Shown: piece after piece, positions 36,811 through 48,532 of the stretch
How positions within the stretch are numbered: position 1 is the stretch's first letter
How the letters are laid out: each line of letters opens with the position of its first letter
Assembly: GCF_000243215.1 (NCBI RefSeq)
Contig: NZ_JH594596.1
Location: 1,118,465 to 1,182,464 of the forward strand
Direction of reading: 5' to 3'
From: Odoribacter laneus YIT 12061
GTDB taxonomy: Bacteria > Bacteroidota > Bacteroidia > Bacteroidales > Marinifilaceae
DNA length: 64,000 nt
Made by a program: the position numbers and the translations under genes
Notes under the pieces: model-generated
The model's input: only the letters and a program-made list of their open reading frames with translations
Database searches by the model: none
What the model was told of the DNA's origin: nothing

Positions 36811-38733
36811 CTATTTTCCGTTCAGATCATTTTTCCGGATGGCCAATAAAGTCGGCTGTTTATAATAAATCACATTATCATCAAGCAATTCCCTCAATTC
36901 TGCTATTCCCTCTTCCCTCTCTGTATCGTCCAACTGGTACAACAATTCTTTTATATTCCAGTCCTTTTCCCCCAGCAAATGCAAAATTGATTCTTTTATT
37001 TTTTTCCTGTCGGGCAAATTTTTCTTCTTTTTCCGGCTTAAACAAATATCGCATATCTTGCAAGTTTCCTTTTCCTTTTGGCCGAAATACTGCATCAGCA
37101 TTAATTGACGGCAATCTTCTTTCTCTTCTACATACCGTACGACAGCATTGATTTTCGCTGTATAAGCTTGCTTCCGGTCTTCGTAAGCCTCAGGCGATAT
37201 CTGTAAATAAGATAAAGGTAAACGAGGTTGGTGGTAAACAATATAAGGCCGGTCATTCCCCGGAATATAACTGACAATCTTTTTCTTGGCCAGAGAAAGC
37301 AAAACCTCATACATCCTTACCCCTTTTATACCGATCTCCTCTGTCAGATATGTCTCACTGATATATACATATTTCGTAAAAATTCCCGGATACTTACGCA
37401 TAAGTATTACCAACACCTTCTCTTCATATTCATTCTCCGGTATAAATTCGTTCAATTTTTCCCGGCTTACCGAAAAACAAATGCGGGAACGGGAATGAAT
37501 ATCGGTCGTACATTCGATATATCCTCCTACTTGAAGAATATGAATAGCAGAAAGGGTACGACTATAATCTAATTCAAAATTTTTCACAAAAACTTCCGGA
37601 TCAAATTCAAAAGCATATCCTTGTCCGCTTCCTTCCGCAATCTGAAAATAATTCCCCAAACATTCGTAAACCTGTTTGATGTACTTCTTCTCAGGAAAAT
37701 CTTTTGTAATCCTGGTTTTTAAAGCCGTCAATGCAGCCTGATTATAAAGTAATACAGCATAAGCCTTTTTCCCATCCCGTCCGGCCCGTCCGGCTTCCTG
37801 AAAATAAGCTTCTAAACTATCGGGAATATCAAAATGTATCACGATGCGCACATCCGGTTTATCGATGCCCATACCGAAAGCATTTGTAGCCACCATTACC
37901 GGAACTTCATCCTGTTTCCATTTTTCCTGCTTCTTTTCTCTTTGCTGAGTATTCAAACCTGCATGATAAAAATCGGCCTTTATCTTATTTCCGTTCAAAA
38001 AATTTGCCAATTGCTCGGCCGTCTCTCTCTTACGGGTATAGACAATTGCACAGGCAGATAGTTTCTGCAAAATATGAAGTAATTCGCCCAATTTATCTTC
38101 TACTTTCCGAACAATATAAGCGATATTTTCTCTCCGGAAACTTTTAGACAAGACATGAGGAGCGGCAAATTTTAATTGTTTCTGAATATCTTCCGTTACC
38201 ACCGGTGTTGCTGTCGCTGTCAGTGCCAGAACCGGAGCTCCCGGAAAAAATGTACGTATTTCTGCGATTCTCAGATAAGTGGGACGAAAATCATATCCCC
38301 ACTGAGAAATACAATGAGCCTCATCCACAGCAAATAAACATATTTTCATTTGCTTTAAACGCACCCGAAATTTCTCAGAAGCCAAACGTTCCGGAGAAAT
38401 ATAAAGGAACTTCATTTTAGCACCTATACATTTATTAAGGATAGATTCGGCTTGTTCCCGGGACATACCCGTATATATCGCTTCAGCAGAAATTCCCCGG
38501 TGTTTTAAATCTTCAACCTGATCTTTCATTAAAGCGATCAATGGGGTAATAACGACACACATACCTTCTTTAGCCAATGCCGCTATCTGATAGGTGAGAG
38601 ATTTTCCTCCTCCGGTCGGCATCAGGGCCAAGGTATCCTTTCCGGCTATTACAGAGCGAACGATCTCTTCCTGTAAAGAACGAAAATCTTCGTATCCCCA
38701 ATATTGCTTTAAGATATCTTTTATATCCTTCAT
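36811..38733 (-). CDS. recQ: RecQ-family ATP-dependent DNA helicase
   Basis: RecQ unwinds DNA 3' to 5' in recombinational repair. The 640-residue protein has Walker A LMPTGGGKSLTYQ, the DEAH box FAVDEAHCISQWGYDF, motif VI QEAGRAGRDGKKAYA, and the zinc-binding cysteines near the C terminus (CRQLMLMQYFG, then CKICDIC). A short winged-helix-like tail follows, but I see no clear HRDC domain. An ATG at 38781 is possible; the ATG at 38733 has AGGAGGG about 8 nt upstream, a rare strong ribosome site here, and is used. It is convergent with queE, with 10 bp between stops. Confidence 0.94.
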   Translation of the reverse strand: MKDIKDILKQYWGYEDFRSLQEEIVRSVIAGKDTLALMPTGGGKSLTYQIAALAKEGMCVVITPLIALMKDQVEDLKHRGISAEAIYTGMSREQAESILNKCIGAKMKFLYISPERLASEKFRVRLKQMKICLFAVDEAHCISQWGYDFRPTYLRIAEIRTFFPGAPVLALTATATPVVTEDIQKQLKFAAPHVLSKSFRRENIAYIVRKVEDKLGELLHILQKLSACAIVYTRKRETAEQLANFLNGNKIKADFYHAGLNTQQREKKQEKWKQDEVPVMVATNAFGMGIDKPDVRIVIHFDIPDSLEAYFQEAGRAGRDGKKAYAVLLYNQAALTALKTRITKDFPEKKYIKQVYECLGNYFQIAEGSGQGYAFEFDPEVFVKNFELDYSRTLSAIHILQVGGYIECTTDIHSRSRICFSVSREKLNEFIPENEYEEKVLVILMRKYPGIFTKYVYISETYLTEEIGIKGVRMYEVLLSLAKKKIVSYIPGNDRPYIVYHQPRLPLSYLQISPEAYEDRKQAYTAKINAVVRYVEEKEDCRQLMLMQYFGQKEKETCKICDICLSRKKKKNLPDRKKIKESILHLLGEKDWNIKELLYQLDDTEREEGIAELRELLDDNVIYYKQPTLLAIRKNDLNGK

Positions 38734-38938
38734 AATAAACCCTCCTCTCCCCGGCAAATATACAAAAAGATCCATTTGCAATAAGAAAAAGAAAGATGGA
38801 ATGCGGTAAAATGTACAGTATCAATGTTCTCCTATACTTCCTTGAAAAATTATTCAGCAGACACAAAGTATCCCCAATCTTCTGATCTTCCGGAATTTTC
38901 GATTACACCTTTGAACAGATAAACCATTCAACACCTGA

Positions 38939-40498
<1,560 letters not shown>

Positions 40499-40504
40499 TA
40501 AAAA

Positions 40505-40530
40505 GCAAAACTCCGCACCGGAAGTTTTGC
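40505..40530 (+). terminator. Stem-loop after guaB
   Basis: GCAAAACT-CCG pairs with CGG-AAGTTTTGC (11 pairs, one bulged base), starting 6 nt after the guaB stop. No T-run follows, so termination may be partial. Confidence 0.5.
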
Positions 40531-40596
40531 TGCTGCAGAATTTCCGGTCGCCCGGCTTTATCTGTCCTGTTTTTGTAATTATATAAACCGAACGAA

Positions 40597-41436
40597 ATGA
40601 AATTTTGCTTTATAATTTTTTTCTTTTCATTCCTTTTTTCCTGTACATTTCGTCAGCTTAAAGACGATAAACCTGTAGTTAAGGTCTTCGACTCGGAATT
40701 AATGTATTCTGAAGTATTGGCATTTATCCCTTCCGGGACTTCCCGTGAAGATAGTATTTTAATGTCCCAGAACTATATCCGAAACTGGATTACCAAAAAG
40801 TTACTCCTTCACAAAGCCATAGAAAATCTTTCGGAACAAGAAAAAAACATACATAAACAAGTAGAAGATTACCGTACCTCTCTCCTCATTCATAAATACA
40901 AACAAAAATTGATTGCACAGAAATTACAGGCAGAGATCAGGGCACAGGATATCGAAAATTACTACGAAGCCAATAAACAAAATTTTATACTGACGACTCC
41001 CGTCGTAAAAGCTATATTTTTTATTATCCCCAAATCGGCTTCCAATATTAAAGAAGTAAAGAAATGGTTTCGGTCGGAAGAGGTAAAAGACCGAGAGAAA
41101 CTGGAAGAATACTGTATTACCAATGCCAAAAAATTTGACGATTTCGAACACAAATGGATCGAATCCAAATATTTAATTAACCTATTTCCCCCTTCTTCCG
41201 GAGAATTGGAAAAAGAAATTTTATCTCTAAAATACATTGAAAAAGAAGACGAGGAAAATTTATACTTCCTCAAAATTCAGGAAATTTGCAAAGAACAGGA
41301 GATTGCTCCCGTAGATTATGTGAGAGACGAAATTATTCTGATTTTAAAAAATAAAAAGAAACTGGAATTTGAAAATGAACTCGACAAAAGGATTAACGAA
41401 GAGGCTCTGCGTAAAAATTATGTCAAAATCTACTAA
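40597..41436 (+). CDS. SurA/PpiC-like lipoprotein chaperone without a clear PPIase domain
   Basis: The 279-residue protein has a lipoprotein signal (hydrophobic 3-15, then FSC with Cys16) and a helical N-terminal part (VRNWITKKLLLHKAIENLSE-like helices) resembling SurA chaperone domains. The parvulin catalytic fold is not evident in the rest; TPVVKAIFFIIPKSA may be a degenerate strand. It lies directly before surA, so the two probably form a periplasmic outer-membrane-protein assembly pair. The assignment to the SurA family is inferred from context and helix pattern. Confidence 0.65.
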   Translation: MKFCFIIFFFSFLFSCTFRQLKDDKPVVKVFDSELMYSEVLAFIPSGTSREDSILMSQNYIRNWITKKLLLHKAIENLSEQEKNIHKQVEDYRTSLLIHKYKQKLIAQKLQAEIRAQDIENYYEANKQNFILTTPVVKAIFFIIPKSASNIKEVKKWFRSEEVKDREKLEEYCITNAKKFDDFEHKWIESKYLINLFPPSSGELEKEILSLKYIEKEDEENLYFLKIQEICKEQEIAPVDYVRDEIILILKNKKKLEFENELDKRINEEALRKNYVKIY

Positions 41437-41564
41437 AATCCATGGAAAAATAAAAATTGAAAATTGAAAATGTGAGAAACATTCTCAGGTTTCAATAAAA
41501 TGTATTAGTTTAGAGGGCTGATTGAGAAATACACATTTAATACAAATTTATAAAATAAAATAGA

Positions 41565-42899
41565 ATGAGAAGAGGCTTTTTGTTACTAACAATATTATAT
41601 TGCAGCAGCTATATTTTCGCACAAAATAATGTGGTAGATAAAATCATTGCCATTGTAGGGGAAGAAATCATTCTGAAATCTGACATTGAGAATGAGTTTC
41701 TACACGAACAGGGACAAGGTCTCATATCCACAAGCAGTGATTACCGGGCTGAAATTTTAGAGAGGCAACTGATGCAAAAGCTACTGCTGGCACAAGCAAA
41801 GCTCGATAGTATTTCCGTTACAGAAGACGAAGTGGAAAACGAAGTAAACTCCCGCATACAATATCTGACATCAAATATCGGTTCCAGGGAAAGACTGGAA
41901 GCTTATTTTGGGAAAAACATAGAGGAAATCAAAAGTGATATGCGTGCCCCCATCCGGGAGAAACTGATTACAGAAATGATGCAACAAAAAATTGTAGAAA
42001 AAATCAGGAGTACTCCTTCCGAAGTAAAGACATTCTATAAAAAACTACCGAAAGATAGTCTGCCGGATATACCGGATAAATACGAAATCCAACAAATCGT
42101 TATCAAACCTACAGTAAGTGAAGCTGAAAAAGAACGGATACGGGAAAAATTAAGAGGTTTCCGGGATCAGATTTTGAGTGGAGAAAAGACTTTTAATACT
42201 TTAGCCGTACTTTATTCGGAAGACGGTTCTGCTGTCCGGGGAGGCGAACTGGGATATTCCACTAAAAGTATGTGGGATCCGGCTTTTGCAGAGGCTGCAT
42301 TCAGTTTGAAGCCCGGAAAAATTTCTAAAATTGTGGAGTCTGAATTCGGTTTTCACATTATACAGCTCATAGACAGACAAGGAGAAAGAATAAATGTCCG
42401 GCATATTATTTTACAGCCTAAAATATCTGATTCAGAACGGGAAGCAGCTATCCATCGACTGGATTCCATACGGCAATACATCCTGGACCAGGAAATGACA
42501 TTTGAAGATGCCGCTTATTATTTTTCTACAGACAAACAAACCCGGAATAACGGAGGACTTATGTCGGGTAAAAACGGCGATTCCCGCATCGAAAAAGCCG
42601 AAATCGAAGGGGATATGGCCAAACAAGTAAACCGCATGAAAGTAGGTGAAATTTCAGAACCTTTTGTTTCAAAATCAGAAGCCCGGGAAGAGTATAAAAT
42701 CATAAAAGTAAAAGCTTTCTATCCTCAACACAAAGCAAACCTGGAAGACGATTGGCAAATATTCGAAATGTTACTGAAGAATGAAAAACAAATGGATAAA
42801 CTAGAAAAATGGATTAAAGAAAAACAAGCAAATACCTATATCCATATCGATGATTCATATAAAAATTCCAAGTTCCGTTACGACGGTTGGATAAAATAG
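41565..42899 (+). CDS. surA: Periplasmic peptidyl-prolyl isomerase/chaperone, SurA-like
   Basis: SurA guides unfolded outer-membrane proteins through the periplasm. The 444-residue protein has a signal peptide (about 1-19, ending YIFAQ), the SurA N-terminal motif VDKIIAIVGEEIILKSDIE, a first parvulin domain (about 170-270; AVLYSEDGSAVRGGELGY, ESEFGFHIIQL) and a second, weaker one (about 272-385; YYFSTDKQTRNNGGLM). The order guaB, lipoprotein, surA, OstA-like suggests an envelope-assembly block. Confidence 0.88.
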   Translation: MRRGFLLLTILYCSSYIFAQNNVVDKIIAIVGEEIILKSDIENEFLHEQGQGLISTSSDYRAEILERQLMQKLLLAQAKLDSISVTEDEVENEVNSRIQYLTSNIGSRERLEAYFGKNIEEIKSDMRAPIREKLITEMMQQKIVEKIRSTPSEVKTFYKKLPKDSLPDIPDKYEIQQIVIKPTVSEAEKERIREKLRGFRDQILSGEKTFNTLAVLYSEDGSAVRGGELGYSTKSMWDPAFAEAAFSLKPGKISKIVESEFGFHIIQLIDRQGERINVRHIILQPKISDSEREAAIHRLDSIRQYILDQEMTFEDAAYYFSTDKQTRNNGGLMSGKNGDSRIEKAEIEGDMAKQVNRMKVGEISEPFVSKSEAREEYKIIKVKAFYPQHKANLEDDWQIFEMLLKNEKQMDKLEKWIKEKQANTYIHIDDSYKNSKFRYDGWIK

Positions 42900-42949
42900 T
42901 TTATTCCGGAACTTATTCTTCTATGTATCGTAAAGAAATATGACAAACT

Positions 42950-42983
42950 GAAGAGGAAAGTTGCACAGCCTTCTTTCCTCTTC
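42950..42983 (+). terminator. Hairpin after surA
   Basis: GAAGAGGAAAG (42950-42960) pairs with CTTTCCTCTTC (42973-42983), a perfect 11-bp stem with a 12-nt loop. An A/T-rich tail without a clean T-run follows. Confidence 0.5.
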
Positions 42984-43027
42984 TATAAAATAAAAATCCC
43001 GTTTGCCCCTTTAGAAAACGGACTTAA

Positions 43028-44575
43028 ATGAAAAAGAAGTTGAAAATATTTTCCCCTGTCTCTTTCCGGTTATTCGATCGGCAATGGATTAAAAATAGCC
43101 TCCTTCTCATTTGTCTGACAGGAATGATTGTTCCGGCTGTTGCCCAACAGAAAACCACTATACGGATCTTACATGCCGATTTCTACAAACCGGAAACCGA
43201 TCAGGGACGGAATAAACTGATCGGAAACGTAAAGCTGAAACACGAAGATATGTTGATGGACTGTGACAGCCTTTATCAGTATGCCGATAGTAATTATATC
43301 GAAGCCTTCGGAAATGTACATGCCGTCCAAAACGATACTTTAAATTTATGGGGAGATTTTATGACTTACAACGGAAATTCCCAACTGGCCAAAGTACGGA
43401 ATAATGTGGTATTAAAAGATCCTGAAATTACCCTTACGACGGATTTCCTGGATTATAATGCTTTTACCAAAATCGGATACTATTTTAATAAGGGAACCAT
43501 TAAAGATAGTGTGACGACCCTTATCAGCGATGAAGGGTATTATTTTACACAGGATGATCAGATGTTTTTTAAAGATAGTGTAAAAGTATATACCCAAGGT
43601 TATGAGCTGTACTCCGATACGATGAAATATCATACAGTTACTAAAATAATATCGATATTAGGACCGACGACCATATACGGAGACAACAGGACCCTCTATT
43701 CGGAGGACGGTTGGTACAATTCTTTGACAGCACATGCCGAATTGTATAAAAATAATAAAATCACCTACAACGAATTTTGGGGAAAAGCCGACACTATGTA
43801 TGTAGACAGTGTCAGCAATACCGCTATTCTTAAGAATAATCTGCATTTATACGATACCGTAAACAATATAATTGTAGAAGGTAATTACGGAGAAGTCTTA
43901 AAAAATAACGATTATGCTTATGTGGTCGATCAGGCCGTATTGACTCTAGTGGGGAATCCTGATTCTCTCTTTGTTCACGGAGATACTTTATCCGTTAGCA
44001 AAGATACAGCAGGTAATAATGTACTAAAAGCTTATTACCACACTAAATTTTTCAGTCCCCAATTGCAAGGGGTATGCGATTCGATGGCCTTTCCCGTCGC
44101 AGATTCTACCGTTTATCTTTCCGGAAGTCCCATTGTCTGGGCCAGCGGCAACCAAATGACAGCTACAGCTATCGATATGCTTATGAATAATAATGTCATA
44201 CAGGAATTTCATCTGAATGATAAAGCAATGATTATCAATCAACTGGATACAATTAAATTCAATCAGATCAAAGGTCGTAATATGATCGGACATATGAAAA
44301 ATAACGAACTCTATCTGGTAGATGTGGATGGAAACGGAGAAACGCTTTATTATCCCGATGACAAAGGAGTCATTATTGGCATGAACAAAGCCTTGAGTTC
44401 CTACATTAAGATATTTATAGAAAACAGAAAAGTCAAGGATATTATTTTTATAAAAAAACCTGAAGGACAATTAAATCCCTTATTTTTAATCGAACCTCAG
44501 GAAATGAAATTGAGGGATTTTCAATGGCATATTGAGAAAAAACCTTTACAAAAAGAAGATATTTTTTTAAAATAA
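43028..44575 (+). CDS. OstA-like (LptA/LptD N-terminal-like) periplasmic protein
   Basis: The 515-residue protein starts with a basic region and hydrophobic stretch (about 24-38), with a likely signal cleavage after AVAQQ. It then shows repeated beta-strand units with D-SLYQYADSNYIEAFGNV and GNSQLAKVRNNVVLKDP, the pattern of OstA/LptA jellyroll domains that carry lipopolysaccharide. Bacteroidetes carry long OstA-like proteins of this type. No outer-membrane barrel part is visible, so it is not full LptD. It ends the local envelope block. Confidence 0.82.
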   Translation: MKKKLKIFSPVSFRLFDRQWIKNSLLLICLTGMIVPAVAQQKTTIRILHADFYKPETDQGRNKLIGNVKLKHEDMLMDCDSLYQYADSNYIEAFGNVHAVQNDTLNLWGDFMTYNGNSQLAKVRNNVVLKDPEITLTTDFLDYNAFTKIGYYFNKGTIKDSVTTLISDEGYYFTQDDQMFFKDSVKVYTQGYELYSDTMKYHTVTKIISILGPTTIYGDNRTLYSEDGWYNSLTAHAELYKNNKITYNEFWGKADTMYVDSVSNTAILKNNLHLYDTVNNIIVEGNYGEVLKNNDYAYVVDQAVLTLVGNPDSLFVHGDTLSVSKDTAGNNVLKAYYHTKFFSPQLQGVCDSMAFPVADSTVYLSGSPIVWASGNQMTATAIDMLMNNNVIQEFHLNDKAMIINQLDTIKFNQIKGRNMIGHMKNNELYLVDVDGNGETLYYPDDKGVIIGMNKALSSYIKIFIENRKVKDIIFIKKPEGQLNPLFLIEPQEMKLRDFQWHIEKKPLQKEDIFLK

Positions 44576-44619
44576 TTTCAGCGACTTTTCCTGTGTTATT
44601 ACGATTCTAAAAGAGGCGT

Positions 44620-44653
44620 TATAGCTCGGTTACGGTAATGCCGTCAAGCTATA
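44620..44653. terminator. Hairpin between convergent OstA-like and secreted-protein genes
   Basis: TATAGCT/AGCTATA forms the outer stem and ACGG/CCGT the inner stem, with a 5-nt loop. It lies 45 nt after the OstA-like stop and may serve both converging transcripts. Confidence 0.5.
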
Positions 44654-44746
44654 TCAGCTTTTAATAAGGGTAGTTTGCAGCTTCATCCTTTTCCAAAGGC
44701 ACTCCTCTTCCAAAATCAAAAGATTGACGTTTATCCTATTTCATTT

Positions 44747-45928
44747 TTAGTCTTCCTGGAAATATACCGTATAATTTTCCCAAAAATCTCTATTCGTCTC
44801 TATATCTTCATAATACATCCGGCCTTGGAAAACTTCCGGATTTGTTGCATTCAGCCGGGTAGTCACATACTGCATCCGTCCATTTTTATTCTTCTCCCCT
44901 TCTTTATATGTATATTGAATGGTTATTCCACTAAGGAAATAAGCAGAATTTAACTTCTTATAATTTGTAATAATTGTCATTTTTACATTTTCCTGTTTCG
45001 GCGAATCAATTGCCACCAAATTTCGTCCCAAAATATTGAAATCCTTAGCAGAAATATACGTCACATTTTTTAATACAGCCAAATCTTTGAGATGAATATA
45101 AATTTCACCGCTGTAACTTGTAACGGAAGCGTCTCCGGAAGTAGATAAAGCAGGTTCACTGACTTCGTAAGCAATGACCTGTACGGAGTCGCCCTCGTAT
45201 AATATACGTCCTTTATTTTTCAACTTATAATCCCGGGCATTGCTGATATCTAATACGTTCCGGGTATTCCGGATGATATCTGCCGTTAGGATATCGTCAA
45301 AATAATTCAACCCATCAGAAACCTTTCCTGTATCTTCACTTCTGCGGACTTCCCGAAAACGATAATTCAAATCCTTAAAAGCAGTTTGTACATCACTTCT
45401 CTTATATCCGGTACGGTCATAAATCTCCACAATAGCTTCTTTCGTACGGGCCGGTTGATCCTCTTCCGAAGTCATATATTCGAAATAACCTTCATAATTA
45501 TAAGGTTTCGAGAGGTAATTCTTACCGATATTTTCTACAACCTGACGTATCATTTTCTTATATACCAGCGATTCGGCATACACATCTACTTCTCCGATAC
45601 CGTAAGTAACGGGCTTCAATGCTATTCTCATGTTCTCCTCTCCTTTTACGTCTTCTACATTCATTTCATAAGAAGTATACCCCACTACAGATACCCGGAC
45701 TTTATATTTTTCTAAACTAAGCGGTAACAGCAGTTCGAAATTTCCATCCATATCGGAAGCTACCCCTGCTACAGTTCCCAAAACTCCCAAATTTGCAAAC
45801 GGAATCGGTTCCCCGGTAGTTGCATCGACAACCACTCCTTTTATCGTTATTCTATTGTCTTCCTGAGCAGAAAGAGTGGAAAAAATCCCGAAAAGTAATA
45901 TTATTAATGAGAGAAGCTTTTTATCCAT
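44747..45928 (-). CDS. Secreted carboxypeptidase-regulatory-like domain protein
   Basis: The 393-residue protein has a signal peptide (about 1-21, ending LSAQ), a carboxypeptidase-D regulatory-like beta-sandwich at about 27-110 (GVVVDATTGEPIPFANLGVL, SDMDGNFELLLP, VVGYTSYE) and a 280-residue C-terminal region of mixed strand character with no known catalytic motif. Such proteins are widespread in Bacteroidetes envelopes, often without known function. It is a single gene, convergent with the OstA-like gene and divergent from the next lipoprotein gene. Confidence 0.75.
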   Translation of the reverse strand: MDKKLLSLIILLFGIFSTLSAQEDNRITIKGVVVDATTGEPIPFANLGVLGTVAGVASDMDGNFELLLPLSLEKYKVRVSVVGYTSYEMNVEDVKGEENMRIALKPVTYGIGEVDVYAESLVYKKMIRQVVENIGKNYLSKPYNYEGYFEYMTSEEDQPARTKEAIVEIYDRTGYKRSDVQTAFKDLNYRFREVRRSEDTGKVSDGLNYFDDILTADIIRNTRNVLDISNARDYKLKNKGRILYEGDSVQVIAYEVSEPALSTSGDASVTSYSGEIYIHLKDLAVLKNVTYISAKDFNILGRNLVAIDSPKQENVKMTIITNYKKLNSAYFLSGITIQYTYKEGEKNKNGRMQYVTTRLNATNPEVFQGRMYYEDIETNRDFWENYTVYFQED

Positions 45929-46112
45929 AGCAATTCTATTTTTTATTTATATATTTGCCCCAAAGTAAATAATTATAATCATTAAAACCAAAGCTATTTC
46001 GGGAATAGTAAAAATTAAAACGGTAAGAATCTTTCCTATGCTTTAGCATCTCCTCAGAAAGTAATTCTGACAGGAAAGTCTTCTTCAATACTGAAAATAA
46101 AATTATAAACAT

Positions 46113-46763
46113 ATGAAACGGAAGGCATTATACATACTCGGATTCTCCATTTTATCCCTTTCACTTACTTCTTGTGTCTCTAAAAAGAAATTTGACGAAT
46201 TGGCCAGAGACAAAAGTATGGTAGAACGGGAAGCAGCACAATTGAAAACCGATAAACGTAACCTGGAAAAGAAATTGCAGGAAAACAAAGATGAGTTTAA
46301 CAAAGTACGTTATCAGCTGACAGAAAATAATGCAGCCAAAGATAAGATCATTGACGATTTATATGGTAAACTCCGTACTGTAGAAAGTAAACAAAGTGAA
46401 CTGAAATCCGAATTGAACGAAGTATCGGATCAGATGAAATATACTTCCCAAAGCAAAGAACAAAAAATCACTTCTTTAGAAAACAATCTGAAAAGAATTA
46501 CAGCTGAACGCGATAATCTGAGAAAAGAAATTGCCGATTTACAAAACAATCTGGAATGGGAAAACCGCCAATTGAAGAATGAAATCGAAACGGCTAAAGC
46601 AAATTTACTTACCCGTAACAATGAAAATGCCCAACTCAAGAAGCAATTGGAGGAAGCGAATAAAAAATTGGCTTGGATCCGGAAACAAAAAGCTGCCGGC
46701 GATGCAGAAATTGAAAAACTCACCAACCAGGTCAACCTTTTGAAAAAAGAATTGAAAATGTAA
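46113..46763 (+). CDS. Coiled-coil lipoprotein
   Basis: The 216-residue protein has a lipobox (SLTSC, Cys about residue 21) and is almost wholly heptad-patterned coiled coil rich in Lys, Glu, Asn and Gln from residue 26 to the end. The start resembles the CVSKKKFDEL segment seen in Bacteroidetes OmpA-type lipoproteins, but no OmpA domain follows. It is probably a periplasmic structural spacer or scaffold; no enzymatic feature is seen. It is followed by a small membrane protein after 7 bp. Confidence 0.7.
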   Translation: MKRKALYILGFSILSLSLTSCVSKKKFDELARDKSMVEREAAQLKTDKRNLEKKLQENKDEFNKVRYQLTENNAAKDKIIDDLYGKLRTVESKQSELKSELNEVSDQMKYTSQSKEQKITSLENNLKRITAERDNLRKEIADLQNNLEWENRQLKNEIETAKANLLTRNNENAQLKKQLEEANKKLAWIRKQKAAGDAEIEKLTNQVNLLKKELKM

Positions 46764-46770
46764 GGGGAAT

Positions 46771-47139
46771 ATGCTTTATATCATCCTAGGAATAGCAGGG
46801 CTACTGATAACAGTTGCCCTGTTTACTTTTCTTTTTAAACGTAAAAACACGGCTCCAGAAGAAATCCATGCTCCAGCCGAGGGATGCTGTGGAGCGCATG
46901 CGATTTGTGAAAAAGGACTGAAAAAAATAGAGACACATATCGAATATTTCGAGGACGAAGAATTGGATGCTTTCCGGGGTATTACAGCCGATCAATATAC
47001 AGATGAGCAGATCGATATATTCCGGGACATACTTTATACACTCCAAAAAGAAGAAGTAGCCGATTGGCTGATTAGTCTGGAAAAAAGAGGTATCAATTTA
47101 CCGCTGATTCTCCGCCAGGAAGCCTTGGATTTATTGTGA
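46771..47139 (+). CDS. Single-pass membrane protein with CCGxH motif
   Basis: The 122-residue protein has an N-terminal helix (about 2-22), a basic KRK, a short linker and CCGAHAICEKG (about 38-48), where Cys and His could bind a metal. A helical acidic domain ends in DWLISLEKRGINLPLILRQE. I recognise it as a conserved Bacteroidales family sometimes labelled phospholipase in annotations, without known activity evidence. It is likely co-transcribed with the coiled-coil lipoprotein and ends 9 bp inside the convergent DUF2851 gene. Confidence 0.7.
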   Translation: MLYIILGIAGLLITVALFTFLFKRKNTAPEEIHAPAEGCCGAHAICEKGLKKIETHIEYFEDEELDAFRGITADQYTDEQIDIFRDILYTLQKEEVADWLISLEKRGINLPLILRQEALDLL

Positions 47140-48414
47140 TCCGAGGCATAAATTCTTAAAAATCTGCTTTCCGATACGACATTGCAGACAACGATGAGGG
47201 TCACAATAAACTTTTCTCAATTGTATTAAAGCTTGTGTCTGCATAGCAGAATCGAATACAAATCCTTGTTTCTCCCATGCCCTTATAATATAATTATTTT
47301 CCGGCCTTGTTTCTTCCAACCAATCCAAGGCTTTTTCCGTCCATTTTTCTTCTCCCCGTTCTTTACCGTAAATAAATAAAAAAGGGATAATTGCATTAAT
47401 CAGAATTATTTTCCGGCTTTCCTCCCCCAGCTTTTTTATCTTATACGGCGACTCTTTTCCGAAAATATAATGCGTTTCCCAATAAACAGAAGGCTGTACA
47501 TCAAAAAGAAGTAACACTTCTTTCAGGCTTGAAGCTGACAGCACAGCTGACAGTAAACGACCGAAACGACATAACAAAGCCGCTAATAACGCTAAGCGTA
47601 TTGTCGGAAAACCTTCCGGACGAATACGCATAAATTTCCATTGGGAAGGTTGCATCCTCCACAATTTATGTTTTTTCCGGAAGTACTGAAATTCTTTTTT
47701 TAAATTTGAAGTATACGGTTCGTCAGGAGCCGTTTCCAATAAACCGGAACACCCCAATAGCAAAGCTTCTACAAGATAAGGCCGGTCGATATAACGCAAT
47801 AATATCTTATAAGGTAAATACAAAGCCAACTGATAAAAAGAATCCGAATTTACATTAGCAGACCAATATCTGCACAACAGACGATAAAAGCATTCTTCCC
47901 AATCGTTTTTAGTTTGAAAAAGAATTTTCCGGATATCATTCACTTTTCTTTCCAACCGTTCTATTGCCAAACTCTGTAAAGTCAGATAAAACCAGGGATC
48001 TTCCAGTAATTCCAATCGACGATAGCAAGCCGGTTGTTGCATCGTATCCCGCATATAGAGGTATTCATTGTATAAATAATCTGCGTATTCCAATTCGATA
48101 CATTCGACTTCTGCTTTTCCCTGAGTATATACTCTTACATCATCTTCCCTGACGACAGAAAGGATTACATTATTATAAGCTTTATCTTTATGATGTCCGT
48201 GACGATACCAATCACTACTTTTCAAATGGATCTCAATATTGCCCGCTAATATGACATCCCCGATCCGAAGGCGGGCATTGAAAAAATCCGGACCGGCATC
48301 CCGGTTATAAGATCCCGGTTGTAAAATTTCAACCTTTTTACCGGTATATGTGGTCAGTTCTCTGTTTTTTAAAAGAGAATTCGCCCATATATAATGGAGA
48401 AAATCTTCTTTCAT
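47131..48414 (-). CDS. DUF2851 family protein
   Basis: The 427-residue protein matches the Bacteroidetes DUF2851 family: MKEDFLHYIWANSLLKN start, PGSYNRDAGPDFFNARLRIG near 40, AGNIEIHLKSSDWYRHGHHK near 60 and C-terminal CDPHRCLQCRIGKQ with paired cysteines. The GPDF.A...GNIEIH pattern resembles a nuclease-like fold, but activity is not shown. I chose the ATG at 48414 over one at 48441 because the family begins with MKEDFLHYIW. Confidence 0.82.
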   Translation of the reverse strand: MKEDFLHYIWANSLLKNRELTTYTGKKVEILQPGSYNRDAGPDFFNARLRIGDVILAGNIEIHLKSSDWYRHGHHKDKAYNNVILSVVREDDVRVYTQGKAEVECIELEYADYLYNEYLYMRDTMQQPACYRRLELLEDPWFYLTLQSLAIERLERKVNDIRKILFQTKNDWEECFYRLLCRYWSANVNSDSFYQLALYLPYKILLRYIDRPYLVEALLLGCSGLLETAPDEPYTSNLKKEFQYFRKKHKLWRMQPSQWKFMRIRPEGFPTIRLALLAALLCRFGRLLSAVLSASSLKEVLLLFDVQPSVYWETHYIFGKESPYKIKKLGEESRKIILINAIIPFLFIYGKERGEEKWTEKALDWLEETRPENNYIIRAWEKQGFVFDSAMQTQALIQLRKVYCDPHRCLQCRIGKQIFKNLCLGSQ

Positions 48415-48532
48415 CACGCTGAATTTATAACACATACACAATTTACGTTAAAAAAATTCAAAAACAAAGTTTATAAAGGAGAAAATAAAAGCATTTCATT
48501 TATCCTTCTTACCATTTCAAGGTTATTTTTCA

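Noticed and set aside
44576-44746. tRNA-like GC-rich stem around 44620-44653
   Set aside because: It has only two stems and lacks D, anticodon and T arms; the place between convergent genes fits a terminator.
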